The notes: generated by a model from the sequence alone, not told the origin. Shown: positions 8,945-19,149, counted from the stretch's first letter. The stretch: DNA of 35,157 nt from Betaproteobacteria bacterium (GCA_013205155.1 JABMMT010000035.1:1-35157), one strand, 5' to 3'. A program made the numbers and translations.

Positions 8945-9490
8945 ATGAAAAAATTCTTACTATCTATTTGTGCATTGCTTTGCTTGCATAGCTCGGTGAG
9001 CTTTGCGATGGATACGGCGCATATTAATTCAGCATTTGGCGCTACTAGACTTCAGGGCGCTGGAAAGCTAACTTGGTGGGGTTTTGATATTTATGATGCC
9101 ACTCTCTATCGTGCTGGTAGTCTCAGTTCTCCAGAATTTGCCTTAAATCTACGCTACCAAAAATCGTTTACAGGAATATCTATCGCCAACAAAACTGCGG
9201 AAGAGATGAAAAAAATGGGTATTCCTGATGCTCAGGCTGTTCTTTGGGGTAAAGAGATGGCCGCATTCTTCCCTAATGTAGAGCCTGGGCAAAATTTGAC
9301 AGCTATTTATACCCCCAAGCAAGGGACCTTATTTTTTTATGATGGCAAACAGATTGCTCAAGTCAAAGGCACTGAATTTTCAAAGGCATTTTTTGGAATT
9401 TGGTTCGATTCTAAAACTAGCGCACCCAAACTGCGTACTGAACTTCTTGGGCAACATTGTCCACCCCCACTCATTAGCGAAGGTTGTTAA
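8945..9490 (+). CDS. Chalcone isomerase-like family periplasmic protein
   Basis: Signal peptide; 'GAGKLTWWGFDIYDATLYRAG', 'FALNLRYQKSFTGISIANKTAEEM'. Confidence 0.85.
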   Translation: MKKFLLSICALLCLHSSVSFAMDTAHINSAFGATRLQGAGKLTWWGFDIYDATLYRAGSLSSPEFALNLRYQKSFTGISIANKTAEEMKKMGIPDAQAVLWGKEMAAFFPNVEPGQNLTAIYTPKQGTLFFYDGKQIAQVKGTEFSKAFFGIWFDSKTSAPKLRTELLGQHCPPPLISEGC

Positions 9491-9493
9491 GTT

Positions 9494-10042
9494 ATGAAAA
9501 CAAATATATATAAATTAGCAGCATTAATTTTTATAAGCTTCTTATTGAGCGCCTGCTCAGGGCCAAAAATTTCTGATTACGCTAAAGAGAAGCCCACCCT
9601 AGAATTAAGTGAGTATTTTTCAGGAACGATTGATGCCTATGGAATATTTACAGATCGTAGTGGCGCAGTTGTAAAAAGATTTACCGTCTTAATTGAGGCT
9701 AAATGGTCAATAGTTGACGGCAAAAAAGTGGGTGTACTCGACGAAAGCTTTGAGTATTCTGATGGCAGTAAACAAAAAAGAATTTGGAAATTAACTGAAG
9801 TTTCTCCTGGTAGATATATCGGTAAAGCCGATGATGTGATAGGGGATGCCCAGGGTGAGTCAGCTGGAAATGCCTTAAATTGGGCCTATACCTTGGCATT
9901 GCCGGTTGACGGCACTATTTATCATGTACAGTTTGACGACTGGATGTATCTTGTAACTCCTAAGGTCATGATTAATAAGGCCAAGATGAGTAAGTTTGGA
10001 ATATATCTAGGCGAAGTGACGCTGAGTTTTTATAAGCGCTAA
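9494..10042 (+). CDS. DUF3833 family lipoprotein
   Basis: Lipobox 'FLLSACSG'; 'YFSGTIDAYGIFTDRSGAVVKRFTV', 'LPVDGTIYHVQFDDWMYLV'. Confidence 0.85.
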   Translation: MKTNIYKLAALIFISFLLSACSGPKISDYAKEKPTLELSEYFSGTIDAYGIFTDRSGAVVKRFTVLIEAKWSIVDGKKVGVLDESFEYSDGSKQKRIWKLTEVSPGRYIGKADDVIGDAQGESAGNALNWAYTLALPVDGTIYHVQFDDWMYLVTPKVMINKAKMSKFGIYLGEVTLSFYKR

Positions 10043-10048
10043 ACAGAG

Positions 10049-10068
10049 GTCTGAAACGTATCTCAGAC
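10049..10068 (+). terminator. Weak stem-loop after the DUF3833 gene
   Basis: GTCTGA-aacgtatc-TCAGAC six bases after the stop codon; poor T-tract. Confidence 0.3.
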
Positions 10069-10134
10069 TTTGTACTACAGGAGCAGCTTTTAAAAACTGC
10101 AATCAGTATTTAATAAAAAATCATAAGGTGACAT

Positions 10135-11115
10135 GTGACAACAGCTCGAGTCGTTAGTCTTTCTGAACTCGGTAGTGCCGAGGTAATTAAATTGATCGAT
10201 CAAGAATTGCCTCCACCTGCAAAGGGTGAAGTACAAATTCGCCAAACTGCTATTGGGTTTAATTTTATTGATGTCTATCAGCGCTCTGGTGTCTATCCCT
10301 TAGATCTACCAACTGGCCTTGGTCATGAGGCCGTTGGGGTAGTAGAGGCCCTGGGTGAGACCGTTAGCAATTTTAAAATTGGCGATCGTGTCATGTATAT
10401 CAATGCTGGCATTGGTGCGTATGCAAGCGCTCGTAATGTACCCGCTGACAAATTAGTCCCAGTTCCAGATCAGATCTCGGATGAAGTAGCAGCAGCAGTT
10501 TTTTTCAAAGCCATGACAGCGCAATATCTTGTGCAAAAAACGTATCAGGTTAAGGCGGGTGATATCGTCCTGGTACATGCTGCTGCAGGTGGTGTTGGTC
10601 AAATTTTGGCAGGCTGGGCAAAAGCCTTAGGTGCTTTTGTTGTGGGTACTGTTGGATCTCCCGCCAAATTTGCTGCGGCTAAAGAGGCCGGATGTGATGC
10701 TGTGATCGATTACTCAAAGCCGAATTGGGTTGAAGAATTTATCAAAGCAACTGGCGGCAAAAAGGCTAATGTAGTTTATGACTCCGTTGCTAAAGATACC
10801 TTCTTGGGATCTTTAGATTGCACTGCTCCGTTTGGAACCGTTGCCTTATTTGGTGGTGCATCAGGACCTGCGCCTGAGATTCAGCCAGAAATCCTCAATA
10901 AGAAAGGCTGCTTATTCTTGACAAGACCTTCAGTATTTCCTCATAACGCAACTCCAGCTCTATTGCAGGAGAATGCCCGTGCGGTATTTGATGCAATAGC
11001 AAAGGGATATGTCAAGGTTCAAATTGGCGCTAAGTTTTCCTTAGAGCAGGCAGCAGATGTGCATCGTGCTGCTGAAGGAAGAAAGGTATCCGGCGCAATC
11101 ATCATGATTCCCTAA
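10135..11115 (+). CDS. NADPH:quinone reductase (zinc-independent MDR family)
   Basis: GTG start; 'GFNFIDVYQRSGVYP', 'LGHEAVGVVEALG', 'VLVHAAAGGVGQILAGWAKALGAFVVGTVGS', 'VYDSVAKDTF'. Confidence 0.93.
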   Translation: MTTARVVSLSELGSAEVIKLIDQELPPPAKGEVQIRQTAIGFNFIDVYQRSGVYPLDLPTGLGHEAVGVVEALGETVSNFKIGDRVMYINAGIGAYASARNVPADKLVPVPDQISDEVAAAVFFKAMTAQYLVQKTYQVKAGDIVLVHAAAGGVGQILAGWAKALGAFVVGTVGSPAKFAAAKEAGCDAVIDYSKPNWVEEFIKATGGKKANVVYDSVAKDTFLGSLDCTAPFGTVALFGGASGPAPEIQPEILNKKGCLFLTRPSVFPHNATPALLQENARAVFDAIAKGYVKVQIGAKFSLEQAADVHRAAEGRKVSGAIIMIP

Positions 11116-11133
11116 ATGAATATGCTTTGATCT

Positions 11134-11158
11134 AAGCCCAGTTTACGGGGGCTTTTTT
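11134..11158 (+). terminator. Rho-independent terminator downstream of quinone reductase
   Basis: AAGCCC-agtttacgg-GGGCTT followed by TTTT. Confidence 0.65.
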
Positions 11159-11161
11159 ACT

Positions 11162-11311
11162 AGTAGGTTCATTCCAGATCTTAGACAGCGTCTAGAGTCG
11201 GTCGGTTTTGTAGTGCCAACCCCAGGTTAGGCAGCTTATGTCAGCTTTTTAAAGTCGGAGATTGAGCAATGGGTCTCTTTGATTAAAAAATCAGGGATCA
11301 AGCCTGAATAG
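11162..11311 (+). pseudogene. Relic of the C-terminus of a Bug/TctC receptor
   Basis: Frame read: SRFIPDLRQRLESVGFVVPTPG*AAYVSFLKSEIEQWVSLIKKSGIKPE*. This matches the Bug C-terminal pattern (DPDLRQRLxxxGFxxxxxxPxxFxxFxxxExxxWxxxIKxSGIKPE), has one internal TAG at 11228-11230 and lacks the N-terminal two thirds. Confidence 0.8.
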
Positions 11312-11451
11312 TTGGTGTTTGATGCAGTTCAACGAGCTAGATCGAGGAAAAACGACTTTCGGTAGTTTTTTCTTGCTGAGCTCCCAAGGTTTATAATTCT
11401 CTAAACGATTGAATTAAAAGAGAATATTCTCAAAAAACCATTTTGCTTGGT

Positions 11452-11480
11452 TTGACAGCCCCTGTAGGGTCTTGGACAAT
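11452..11480 (+). promoter_or_regulatory. Putative sigma70 promoter of the ccm operon
   Basis: TTGACA (11452-11457), 17-nt spacer, GACAAT (11475-11480), about 35 nt upstream of the ccmA ATG. Confidence 0.6.
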
Positions 11481-11515
11481 GACAGGAGTGGTTTGATTCA
11501 AGCCTACAACCTTTC

Positions 11516-12163
11516 ATGACAGCCACTATTCCTGCAACCTCCAGTAAGTCTGATCTTGTACTTCAAGCGCGAGCTCTGACCTGTGTGCGTGGCGAACGAC
11601 AGTTGTTTACTGGGCTGGATTTGCAATTGAATTCAGGTGAGTGTTTGCATGTGCGTGGTGCAAATGGGGTGGGTAAAACCAGCTTATTGCGACTCTTAAC
11701 AGGCTTATCTAAGCCTGAGTCAGGAGAAATTTTGTGGAAGCATCATTCTATTCAAGAAGATCCCAAGCAATATCACCGTGAACTTTTATTTTTGGGCCAT
11801 CGCGATGCATTGAAAGAAGATCTGACTGCTTTAGAAAATTTAGAAATGTACGCATCCCTGGACGATATTTCTATTACACACCAGCAGGCCCTGTCTTCTT
11901 TAGGGCGCTTTGGCTTACGTGGGCGTGAAGATCTACCAGTTCAATATTTATCTGCTGGTCAAAAGCGTCGGGTACTGATGGCACGCATGGCAATACATCA
12001 TGCCAAATTGTGGATTTTGGATGAGCCCTTTAACGCCCTTGATGTTGATGCTGTAAAAGCATTGCAAGATTTGATTGCAGAGCACCTTGAAATGGGTGGC
12101 TTAGTTGTTTTGACTAGTCATCAAGATATTCAGGTTCCTTATGTCAGGGTGTTAGAGCTGTGA
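11516..12163 (+). CDS. ccmA: Cytochrome c biogenesis heme-transporting ATPase CcmA
   Basis: ABC ATPase: Walker A 'GANGVGKTSLLRLLTGL', signature 'YLSAGQKRRVLMARM', Walker B 'LWILDEPFNALD'; first gene of the ccm order. Confidence 0.95.
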   Translation: MTATIPATSSKSDLVLQARALTCVRGERQLFTGLDLQLNSGECLHVRGANGVGKTSLLRLLTGLSKPESGEILWKHHSIQEDPKQYHRELLFLGHRDALKEDLTALENLEMYASLDDISITHQQALSSLGRFGLRGREDLPVQYLSAGQKRRVLMARMAIHHAKLWILDEPFNALDVDAVKALQDLIAEHLEMGGLVVLTSHQDIQVPYVRVLEL

Positions 12164-12825
12164 ACGCTTTTTTCGCCATCATTCATCGAGATTTACTCTT
12201 AGTCATGCGTCGCAAGAGTGAGGTTCTCACTGCACTCTTTTTCTTCGTGGTAGTCACTAGCCTTTTCCCTTTAGGAATTGGGGCTGATGGGGCTTTGCTG
12301 CGCAAGATTGCACCTGGCGTTCTTTGGGTGGCAGCTTTACTTTCGACTTTATTAGGTTTGCAGCGGATGTTTGCAGCAGACTATTTAGATGGCGCTTTGG
12401 AGCAGCTTATTTTGACCCCACAGTCTTTAGTGCTTTTAGTATCAGGAAAGATTGCGGCGCACTGGTTAGTCAGTGGTTTGCCCCTAGTGTTATTAGCCCC
12501 TATTATTGGTATTCAGTTTGATTTGGACGCTAGTTCCTTGTATGTATTAATGGCTAGCTTACTACTGGGGACCCCAGTGTTATCCTTGCTGGGCTCGATT
12601 GGCGCTGCCTTGACATTGGGAGTCCGGGGTGGAAGCGTGCTGATGAGCTTATTAATCCTGCCACTGTATGTACCCGTCCTTATTTTCGGGGCTGGGGCTG
12701 TTTATGCCAATAGTGTAGGCCTGGACATCACGGGTCATTTTTCACTGCTGGGCGCCTTATTGATTTTGGCTTTAGCATTTGTACCTTGGGTAAGCGCTGC
12801 TGCCCTAAAGATTGCGATTGAATGA
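12160..12825 (+). CDS. ccmB: Heme exporter protein CcmB
   Basis: Six-TM 221 aa protein, 'LFFFVVVTSLFPLGIG', 'APGVLWVAALLSTLLGLQRMFAADYLDGALEQLIL'. Confidence 0.96.
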   Translation: MNAFFAIIHRDLLLVMRRKSEVLTALFFFVVVTSLFPLGIGADGALLRKIAPGVLWVAALLSTLLGLQRMFAADYLDGALEQLILTPQSLVLLVSGKIAAHWLVSGLPLVLLAPIIGIQFDLDASSLYVLMASLLLGTPVLSLLGSIGAALTLGVRGGSVLMSLLILPLYVPVLIFGAGAVYANSVGLDITGHFSLLGALLILALAFVPWVSAAALKIAIE

Positions 12826-13598
12826 GTAAGGTGAATAGTTTCTCTACCGCTGATAGTCGCTGGATAAATTGGTTTAAGTTGTCCAGCCCAAGCGCCTTTT
12901 ATCCGGTGGCGGGCAAACTCATTCCTATTTTTTGGGCACTTACAGCTATCTCTGGAATTGCTGGTTTATGGGTGAGTTTTTTTGTAGCACCAATTGATGC
13001 AGTTCAAGGTCAAGGCTATCGCATTATCTTTGTGCATGTACCTGCATCATGGATGTCTATGTTGATTTATTTAATGATGGCAGCATGGGCTGGTCTTGGT
13101 TTGATATTCAATACCCGTCTCTCTGCCATGATGGCGCAAGCACTGGCACCGGTCGGCGCATGGATGGCTTTTCTATCTTTGTGGACAGGTGCATTTTGGG
13201 GTAAGCCAATGTGGGGCACTTGGTGGGTGTGGGATGCTCGTCTAACTTCAGAATTAATTTTGTTATTCCTCTATTTGGGATTTATTGCACTGCAAGCCTC
13301 GATTGATAACCCACGCAGAGCAGATAAAGCGGGAGCAATATTAGCTCTGGTTGGCGTAGTCAATGTCCCTATTATTTATTTCTCGGTAAAGTGGTGGAAT
13401 ACCTTACATCAGGGCGCATCTGTTTCATTAAATAAAGCACCAGCTATGGCGCAAACCATGGTTTGGGGTATGTTATTGATGACCTTATGTTTCTGGATGT
13501 ATTCCATTGCGGTGAGCCTAATGCGAGTTCGAACTCTGATTCTTGAGCGTGAGGCCCATACTGACTGGGTGAGACAATTAAACGAGGTCAACCATTAA
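12822..13598 (+). CDS. ccmC: Heme exporter protein CcmC
   Basis: WWD motif 'WGKPMWGTWWVWDARLTSELILLFLYLG'; 'YRIIFVHVPASWMS'. Confidence 0.97.
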   Translation: MSKVNSFSTADSRWINWFKLSSPSAFYPVAGKLIPIFWALTAISGIAGLWVSFFVAPIDAVQGQGYRIIFVHVPASWMSMLIYLMMAAWAGLGLIFNTRLSAMMAQALAPVGAWMAFLSLWTGAFWGKPMWGTWWVWDARLTSELILLFLYLGFIALQASIDNPRRADKAGAILALVGVVNVPIIYFSVKWWNTLHQGASVSLNKAPAMAQTMVWGMLLMTLCFWMYSIAVSLMRVRTLILEREAHTDWVRQLNEVNH

Positions 13599-13783
13599 TG
13601 TGGAATAGTCCTTCAGAATTTTTTGCCATGGGTGGTTATGCACTTTACGTATGGTGCAGTTTTGGCGCTTGTGCTCTAGTCTTATTCCTAGAGCTTATAG
13701 TGATACGCAGGCGTAATAATGCAGTGATTGGTAGATTGAAGCAGCAATTTATAGCAGAGCGTTTTGATAAAGAGAGTAGTTAG
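13598..13783 (+). CDS. ccmD: Heme exporter protein CcmD
   Basis: 61 aa single-TM protein between ccmC and ccmE: '[27 protein letters not shown]'. Confidence 0.92.
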   Translation: MWNSPSEFFAMGGYALYVWCSFGACALVLFLELIVIRRRNNAVIGRLKQQFIAERFDKESS

Positions 13784-14217
13784 TGAAGCCTAGACATAAG
13801 CGTGCATTACTAATAGTTGCTGCTGTAGCGGTGATCGGTGTTGCTGCGCTCTTGATTCTGAATGCGCTCAATAGCAATATTGCTTTGTATGTCACGCCAA
13901 GCGATGTGGCTGCAGGAAAATCACCACAAGGACAGGCGTTCCGAATTGGTGGCATGGTCAAGGACGATTCAGTAAAACGTGACGGCTTGACGGTTCATTT
14001 TGTCATTACTGATTTAGTAAAAGATATTCCAGTTTCTTATACTGGAATTCTTCCAGATTTATTTAAAGAAGGTAAGGGCGCGGTCATTCAAGGCCGGCTG
14101 GATTCTAAGGGTCAATTTATTGCGAGCGAAGTTCTTGCTAAGCATGATGAAAATTATATGCCTCCAGAAGCCCAGCATGCATTAGAGCAAGCACAAAAAA
14201 ATGGAGGTACTAAATGA
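13783..14217 (+). CDS. ccmE: Cytochrome c maturation heme chaperone CcmE
   Basis: '[25 protein letters not shown]', '[13 protein letters not shown]' with the heme-binding His motif; GTG start. Confidence 0.96.
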   Translation: MKPRHKRALLIVAAVAVIGVAALLILNALNSNIALYVTPSDVAAGKSPQGQAFRIGGMVKDDSVKRDGLTVHFVITDLVKDIPVSYTGILPDLFKEGKGAVIQGRLDSKGQFIASEVLAKHDENYMPPEAQHALEQAQKNGGTK

Positions 14218-16133
14218 TTCCTGAGTTTGGACATTACGCGCTCATTCTGGCGCTCTGTATTGCGGTCATACAAGGGATACTGCCACTTGTGGGGGCACAT
14301 CAAGGCCGTCGTGAGTGGTTGATACTGGCACGACCTGCAGCGCAAACAGTTTTCCTATTGTTATTGATTGCCTTCTTGTGCTTAACATGGAGTTTTTACA
14401 TCAATGATTTCTCAGTGCTTTATGTAGCTGAGCATTCTAATTCTCTGCAACCGATGATGTATCGCTTAGGGGCAGTTTGGGGAGGCCATGAGGGCTCATT
14501 ATTACTCTGGGTATTTTTATTAAGTACCTGGACTATTTTGGTTGCACAGCTTTCTAAGGCGCTCGATGAGTTTATGGTTTCTAGGGTCATTGGAGTTTTA
14601 GGTTTGGTCATTAGTGGTTTGCTTTTATTCGTCATTGCTACTTCCAATCCATTTACTAGATTATTGCCTGCTGCGCAGGATGGACGATCTTTAAATCCAC
14701 TATTACAAGATCCAGGTTTAGTATTCCATCCGCCGATGCTATACATGGGGTATGTTGGTTTTTCTGTAGCATTTGCATTTGCTATTGCTTCGTTATTGTC
14801 TGGTCGTTTGGATGCAGCATGGGCACGCTGGTCAAGGCCATGGACAACTGCTGCATGGATCTTTCTAACTCTCGGTATCGCCTTAGGATCTTGGTGGGCT
14901 TATTACGAATTAGGTTGGGGAGGTTGGTGGTTTTGGGACCCCGTGGAAAATGCCTCATTTATTCCCTGGTTAGTTGGCACAGCGCTATTACATTCCTTGG
15001 CTGTTACTGAGAAGCGCGGTGGCTTTAAAAGCTGGACTATATTGCTTGCGATCACCGCTTTTTCTTTATCCCTCTTGGGGACTTTCTTAGTTCGCTCAGG
15101 AGTACTGACTTCAGTACATGCTTTTGCTACTGATCCAAAGCGCGGTATTTTTATTTTGATCTTTTTATCTTTGGTTGTTGGCTCATCATTAGCCCTTTAT
15201 GCATGGCGTGCACCGAAGAGCACCATGGGCGGTAAATTTAGCTTAAGTTCACGTGAGACAATCATTCTGCTTGGCAATGTGTTTCTAGTAGTTTCAGCGG
15301 GCTCCATATTGCTGGGAACTTTATATCCTTTATTAATAGACGCACTTCATTTAGGCAAGATTTCTGTTGGGCCTCCATACTTCAATAGTGTCTTTGTGCC
15401 CATCACGGCTCCATTATTAGTATTGATGGGAATAGGACCGTGGGCTAACTGGAAAAATACCAATCTTTTGACTGTTCTAAAGCGCCTATGGCTCGCAGGA
15501 TTAGTGGCGATTGTTGCTGGTATCGCCATTCCCTTGACGATGGGTGAGTTCACTTGGCTTGCCAGCCTTGGTTTCTTGTTAGCGTTTTGGGTGATTGCCT
15601 CTGGGTGTTTGCAGATTATTCGCCAAGCTAAGACGGGTAAGCCAACTCGCTCTTTTATTGGCATGCAATTTGCTCACTTAGGAATTGCCGTCTTTGTGAT
15701 TGGCGTAACCATGGTAGGCGCCTATCAAGAAGAAAAGGATGTACGGATGTCGGCTGGTGAAACTGTCAGCGTTGGTGGCTATCAGATCCAGTTACAAACG
15801 GTAAAACCAGCTCCCGGACCAAACTACAATGCGATGCGCGGCACTTTCTTGCTCAGTAAAAATGGAGTGAGTGAGGCAACCCTTTACCCTGAAAAGCGTA
15901 GTTACTTTACTTCTACGATGCCTATGACCGAGGCTGCGATCGATATTGGTCTGACCCGCGATATTTATGTTTCATTAGGCGAAGATCTTGGCGATCGGTC
16001 TTGGGCGGTGCGCGTCTACTACAAGCCATTTGTGGATTGGATTTGGGGTGGTTGCTTGCTCATGGCTTTAGGCGGCGTCTTATCAATTTCAGATAAGCGC
16101 TATCGCATAAGATTAAGAAAGCAAACTTCATGA
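14214..16133 (+). CDS. ccmF: Heme lyase CcmF (NrfE/CcmF family)
   Basis: 639 aa multi-TM; '[13 protein letters not shown]', '[27 protein letters not shown]'. Confidence 0.97.
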   Translation: MIPEFGHYALILALCIAVIQGILPLVGAHQGRREWLILARPAAQTVFLLLLIAFLCLTWSFYINDFSVLYVAEHSNSLQPMMYRLGAVWGGHEGSLLLWVFLLSTWTILVAQLSKALDEFMVSRVIGVLGLVISGLLLFVIATSNPFTRLLPAAQDGRSLNPLLQDPGLVFHPPMLYMGYVGFSVAFAFAIASLLSGRLDAAWARWSRPWTTAAWIFLTLGIALGSWWAYYELGWGGWWFWDPVENASFIPWLVGTALLHSLAVTEKRGGFKSWTILLAITAFSLSLLGTFLVRSGVLTSVHAFATDPKRGIFILIFLSLVVGSSLALYAWRAPKSTMGGKFSLSSRETIILLGNVFLVVSAGSILLGTLYPLLIDALHLGKISVGPPYFNSVFVPITAPLLVLMGIGPWANWKNTNLLTVLKRLWLAGLVAIVAGIAIPLTMGEFTWLASLGFLLAFWVIASGCLQIIRQAKTGKPTRSFIGMQFAHLGIAVFVIGVTMVGAYQEEKDVRMSAGETVSVGGYQIQLQTVKPAPGPNYNAMRGTFLLSKNGVSEATLYPEKRSYFTSTMPMTEAAIDIGLTRDIYVSLGEDLGDRSWAVRVYYKPFVDWIWGGCLLMALGGVLSISDKRYRIRLRKQTS

Positions 16134-16660
16134 AGTCTAAGTTTCTGATTCCCTTAATGATTTTTGGGGTCTTGGTAGCCTTTCTCGCGCTTGGTTTGAA
16201 TCGCAATCCACAAGAAGTGCCATCTCCTTTGATTAATAAAGCAGCGCCGGCATTTGAGATTGCGCAACTAGAGCAAACCAATAAGATGTTTTCACCAGAG
16301 AGCATGAAGGGGCAAGTATGGATTCTGAATGTTTGGGCCTCATGGTGTGCTGCCTGTCGTGAAGAGCATCCGGTGCTTGTAGAGTTGGCTAAGTCCCAAA
16401 TTGCCCCGGTGATTGGTCTTGATTACAAAGATAAGCGTGATGATGCTTTGGCAATGCTCGCAAATCAAGGTAACCCATACCTTCTGTCAGCCTTTGATGC
16501 AAATGGACGCGTAGGAATCGATTATGGCGTGTATGGTGTGCCAGAAACTTATGTGATCGATCGAGCAGGGATTATTCGTTTTAAACACATTGGTCCCATT
16601 AGCACTGATGTATTAAATAAAAAGATTTATCCCTTGGTCAGTGAGTTAAAGAAATCGTGA
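16130..16660 (+). CDS. ccmG: Thiol:disulfide interchange protein CcmG/DsbE
   Basis: 'LNVWASWCAACREEHPVL', 'YGVYGVPETYVIDRAGIIRFKHIGP'. Confidence 0.96.
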   Translation: MKSKFLIPLMIFGVLVAFLALGLNRNPQEVPSPLINKAAPAFEIAQLEQTNKMFSPESMKGQVWILNVWASWCAACREEHPVLVELAKSQIAPVIGLDYKDKRDDALAMLANQGNPYLLSAFDANGRVGIDYGVYGVPETYVIDRAGIIRFKHIGPISTDVLNKKIYPLVSELKKS

Positions 16661-17133
16661 AGTCCTTATTCTTTCTCTTTGTAACCATTCTTTGCTTTAG
16701 CCTATCTGTTGCCAAGGACGCCGCTCCACTTGCACAAGATCCTGTACTAGAGCAGCGTTTAATCAGCATTTCTGAGGAGATGCGTTGTTTGGTTTGCCAA
16801 AATGAATCCTTAGCAGGCTCGCGTTCAGATTTAGCGAATGATCTTCGTAGAGAAATTCGCACCCTCATACAAGAGGGTAAAAGCGATGATCAAATCAGAA
16901 CCTTTATGGTTGAGCGCTATGGTGATTTTGTGCTCTATCGTCCACCAGTTAAGCCTATTACTTGGTTGCTGTGGATTGGACCCTTTGTCATTCTTGTTAT
17001 AGGAATTGTCGTTTTATTGAGCTACCTACGTCGCAGGAATCTGAGCATACCTAGCACGGCACTCTCTAAAACAGATAATGAAAAGATTGATGCCTTACTT
17101 AATCAAGATAGAAAATATAGGCGCAATGACTAA
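16657..17133 (+). CDS. ccmH: Cytochrome c-type biogenesis protein CcmH
   Basis: 'EEMRCLVCQNESLAGSRSDLANDLRREIRTLIQEGKSDDQIRTFMVERYGDFVLYRPP'. Confidence 0.96.
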   Translation: MKSLFFLFVTILCFSLSVAKDAAPLAQDPVLEQRLISISEEMRCLVCQNESLAGSRSDLANDLRREIRTLIQEGKSDDQIRTFMVERYGDFVLYRPPVKPITWLLWIGPFVILVIGIVVLLSYLRRRNLSIPSTALSKTDNEKIDALLNQDRKYRRND

Positions 17134-18316
17134 TTTTTTCGTACCTGCTTTTTTGTTATTGGTGCTTGTGCTCTTATTGTTATTGCGCCCCTTTTTATTT
17201 CCTGCAAAGGTACAGGCTACCTCTCGTCGTCAGATGAATGCAGCGATTTACCGTGAGGAGCTCGATAAACTAGAGGCCGAGCGTAATACTGGCTTGATCG
17301 CTGAGGCTGATTATGAAATTGCCCATGCTGAGATGCGTCAGCGACTCTTTCAGGATACGACTGAAGAGGATGATCTCGCTACTTTAGGATCAACTAAAAA
17401 AACAGCCATCGGAATCTGCGTTTTTATTGTGGTGATCTCATCTGGTTTATATTTTTCTTTTGGTGATGTGTATCGTGTTGCCCAGAAAAATTCTGAAACA
17501 CCTATCAGTCAAGAGGGTGTTGAGAAAATGGTGACCGAGTTTGCCACCAAGATGGAAAAAGACCCTAGCAATCTTCAGGGGTGGGTAATGCTCGCACGCT
17601 CATACCGAATCTTAGGGCGTAATCAAGATGCAGTTAAAGCATATGAACGTGCAGGTAGCTTTGTCGAGTCTGATCCTCAGTTATTAGCCGACTATGCTGA
17701 TACCCTTGCTGCAAATGCAAATGGTAATTTTGCAGGTAAACCTTTAAGTCTCATTAATCAGGCTCTGAAATTAGATCCTAATAATTTATTGGCGCTTTGG
17801 TTATCTGGCACGGCCGCATTTAATGCTAATAACTATCGTTCTGCAGTGCAAACCTGGGAAAAGCTTGCTTTGCAATTACCTCCTAATTCGGAGGAGCTAA
17901 AGATGATAGAGGGATCGATAGCGGAAGCGCGCTCTAAGGGTGGCTTAGCACCAAAAGCCACTATTATCTCTTCTGCAAAAGGCATTAGCGGTCAGATTGA
18001 GTTAGCTGGTGATATGAAGTCCAAGGTAAAGCAAGGCGATACGGTGATGGTTATTGCTCGTCAAGTGGGTGAGCGCATGCCTGTTGCAGTATTTAAAACA
18101 CCCATAGCTCAATTTCCGATGAGTTTTCTACTCAACGACGAATTAGCCATGAATCCAAGTGCACCATTATCAAAGCTGACCGAGGTCTCGATTGAAGTCA
18201 GAATATCAAAGACAGGAATGGCTAAGCCAGAAACTGGCGATTTGATTTCTGTAGCGAAGACGATCAAAGTTGGAGCAGAGAATGTCCGGCTCTTAGTAGA
18301 TCAAGAACGCCAGTAG
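17126..18316 (+). CDS. ccmI: C-type cytochrome biogenesis protein CcmI (TPR protein)
   Basis: 'YREELDKLEAERNTGLIAEADYEIAHAEMRQRL' and TPR repeats. The track ORF starts at 17078, but the Met at 17126 (MTNFFVPAFLLLVLVLLLLLRPF) gives the expected N-terminal TM helix. Confidence 0.93.
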   Translation: MTNFFVPAFLLLVLVLLLLLRPFLFPAKVQATSRRQMNAAIYREELDKLEAERNTGLIAEADYEIAHAEMRQRLFQDTTEEDDLATLGSTKKTAIGICVFIVVISSGLYFSFGDVYRVAQKNSETPISQEGVEKMVTEFATKMEKDPSNLQGWVMLARSYRILGRNQDAVKAYERAGSFVESDPQLLADYADTLAANANGNFAGKPLSLINQALKLDPNNLLALWLSGTAAFNANNYRSAVQTWEKLALQLPPNSEELKMIEGSIAEARSKGGLAPKATIISSAKGISGQIELAGDMKSKVKQGDTVMVIARQVGERMPVAVFKTPIAQFPMSFLLNDELAMNPSAPLSKLTEVSIEVRISKTGMAKPETGDLISVAKTIKVGAENVRLLVDQERQ

Positions 18317-18325
18317 TTCTTATTT

Positions 18326-19087
18326 TTAGCCACGACCAACAAATGGCATCTTCGTAGCCATAATGGTCATTGATAAGATGTTGCTCTCTAAGGGGAGCTG
18401 TGCCATGTGAAGTACTGCTTCACCGACATGGGCAACATCCATTCGTGGCTCAACCTTAATCGATTGATCGGCCTGCATAATGCCATTCGCCATGCGTTCT
18501 GTCATCTCAGTTGCAGCATTACCAATATCGATTTGACCGCAAGTTATATTAAATGGACGACCATCTAATGTAATTGCTTTTGTTAAGCCGCTAATTGCAT
18601 GCTTAGTAGAGGTATAAGGTGCAGACATTGGTCTTGGTGCATGGGCTGAAATCGAGCCATTATTGATAATTCTGCCACCTTGGGGTGATTGTGACTTCAT
18701 CATCCGAATCGCTTCTTGTGAACACAAGAAAGCACCACAAAGATTGGCGTTCACTACATTCATCCATTGCTCATAAGTAATATCTTCCATGGGAATAGCA
18801 GGGGCGCCCATGCCAGCATTATTAAACAGGACATCAATTCGAGAAAATTTAGCTTTTAGAGCAGCAAATAAGGCTTTGACTTCTTCGGGCTTACCTACAT
18901 CGCAAGCAACTGCTAGACAGTTATTTTCATTGCCACCAATATCGGCTATCGCCTTTTGGAGTCGATCTAGATTACGACCAGTCAGGACAACATTAAATCC
19001 TCCTTGAAGGAGTGATTTGGCGGCAGCTTTTCCGATGCCGGTGCCGGCGCCAGTAACAAGGGCTATTTTTGCTTGGCTTGTATTCAT
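18326..19087 (-). CDS. SDR family oxidoreductase
   Basis: '[19 protein letters not shown]', 'LFNNAGMG', '[29 protein letters not shown]'. Confidence 0.94.
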   Translation of the reverse strand: MNTSQAKIALVTGAGTGIGKAAAKSLLQGGFNVVLTGRNLDRLQKAIADIGGNENNCLAVACDVGKPEEVKALFAALKAKFSRIDVLFNNAGMGAPAIPMEDITYEQWMNVVNANLCGAFLCSQEAIRMMKSQSPQGGRIINNGSISAHAPRPMSAPYTSTKHAISGLTKAITLDGRPFNITCGQIDIGNAATEMTERMANGIMQADQSIKVEPRMDVAHVGEAVLHMAQLPLESNILSMTIMATKMPFVGRG

Positions 19088-19149
19088 GATGTTCTCTAGC
19101 AGTTCTTAAAGGTCTTATCTTAGCTTGATTTATTTACTGGATTTGAATT

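Noticed and set aside
14420-14746. Antisense ORF inside ccmF (108 aa)
   Set aside because: Fully inside a strongly supported gene and no recognisable domain; a by-product of codon usage.
17078-17125. Upstream extension of ccmI to 17078
   Set aside because: Start at 17126 gives a normal N-terminal membrane helix and a minimal overlap with ccmH.
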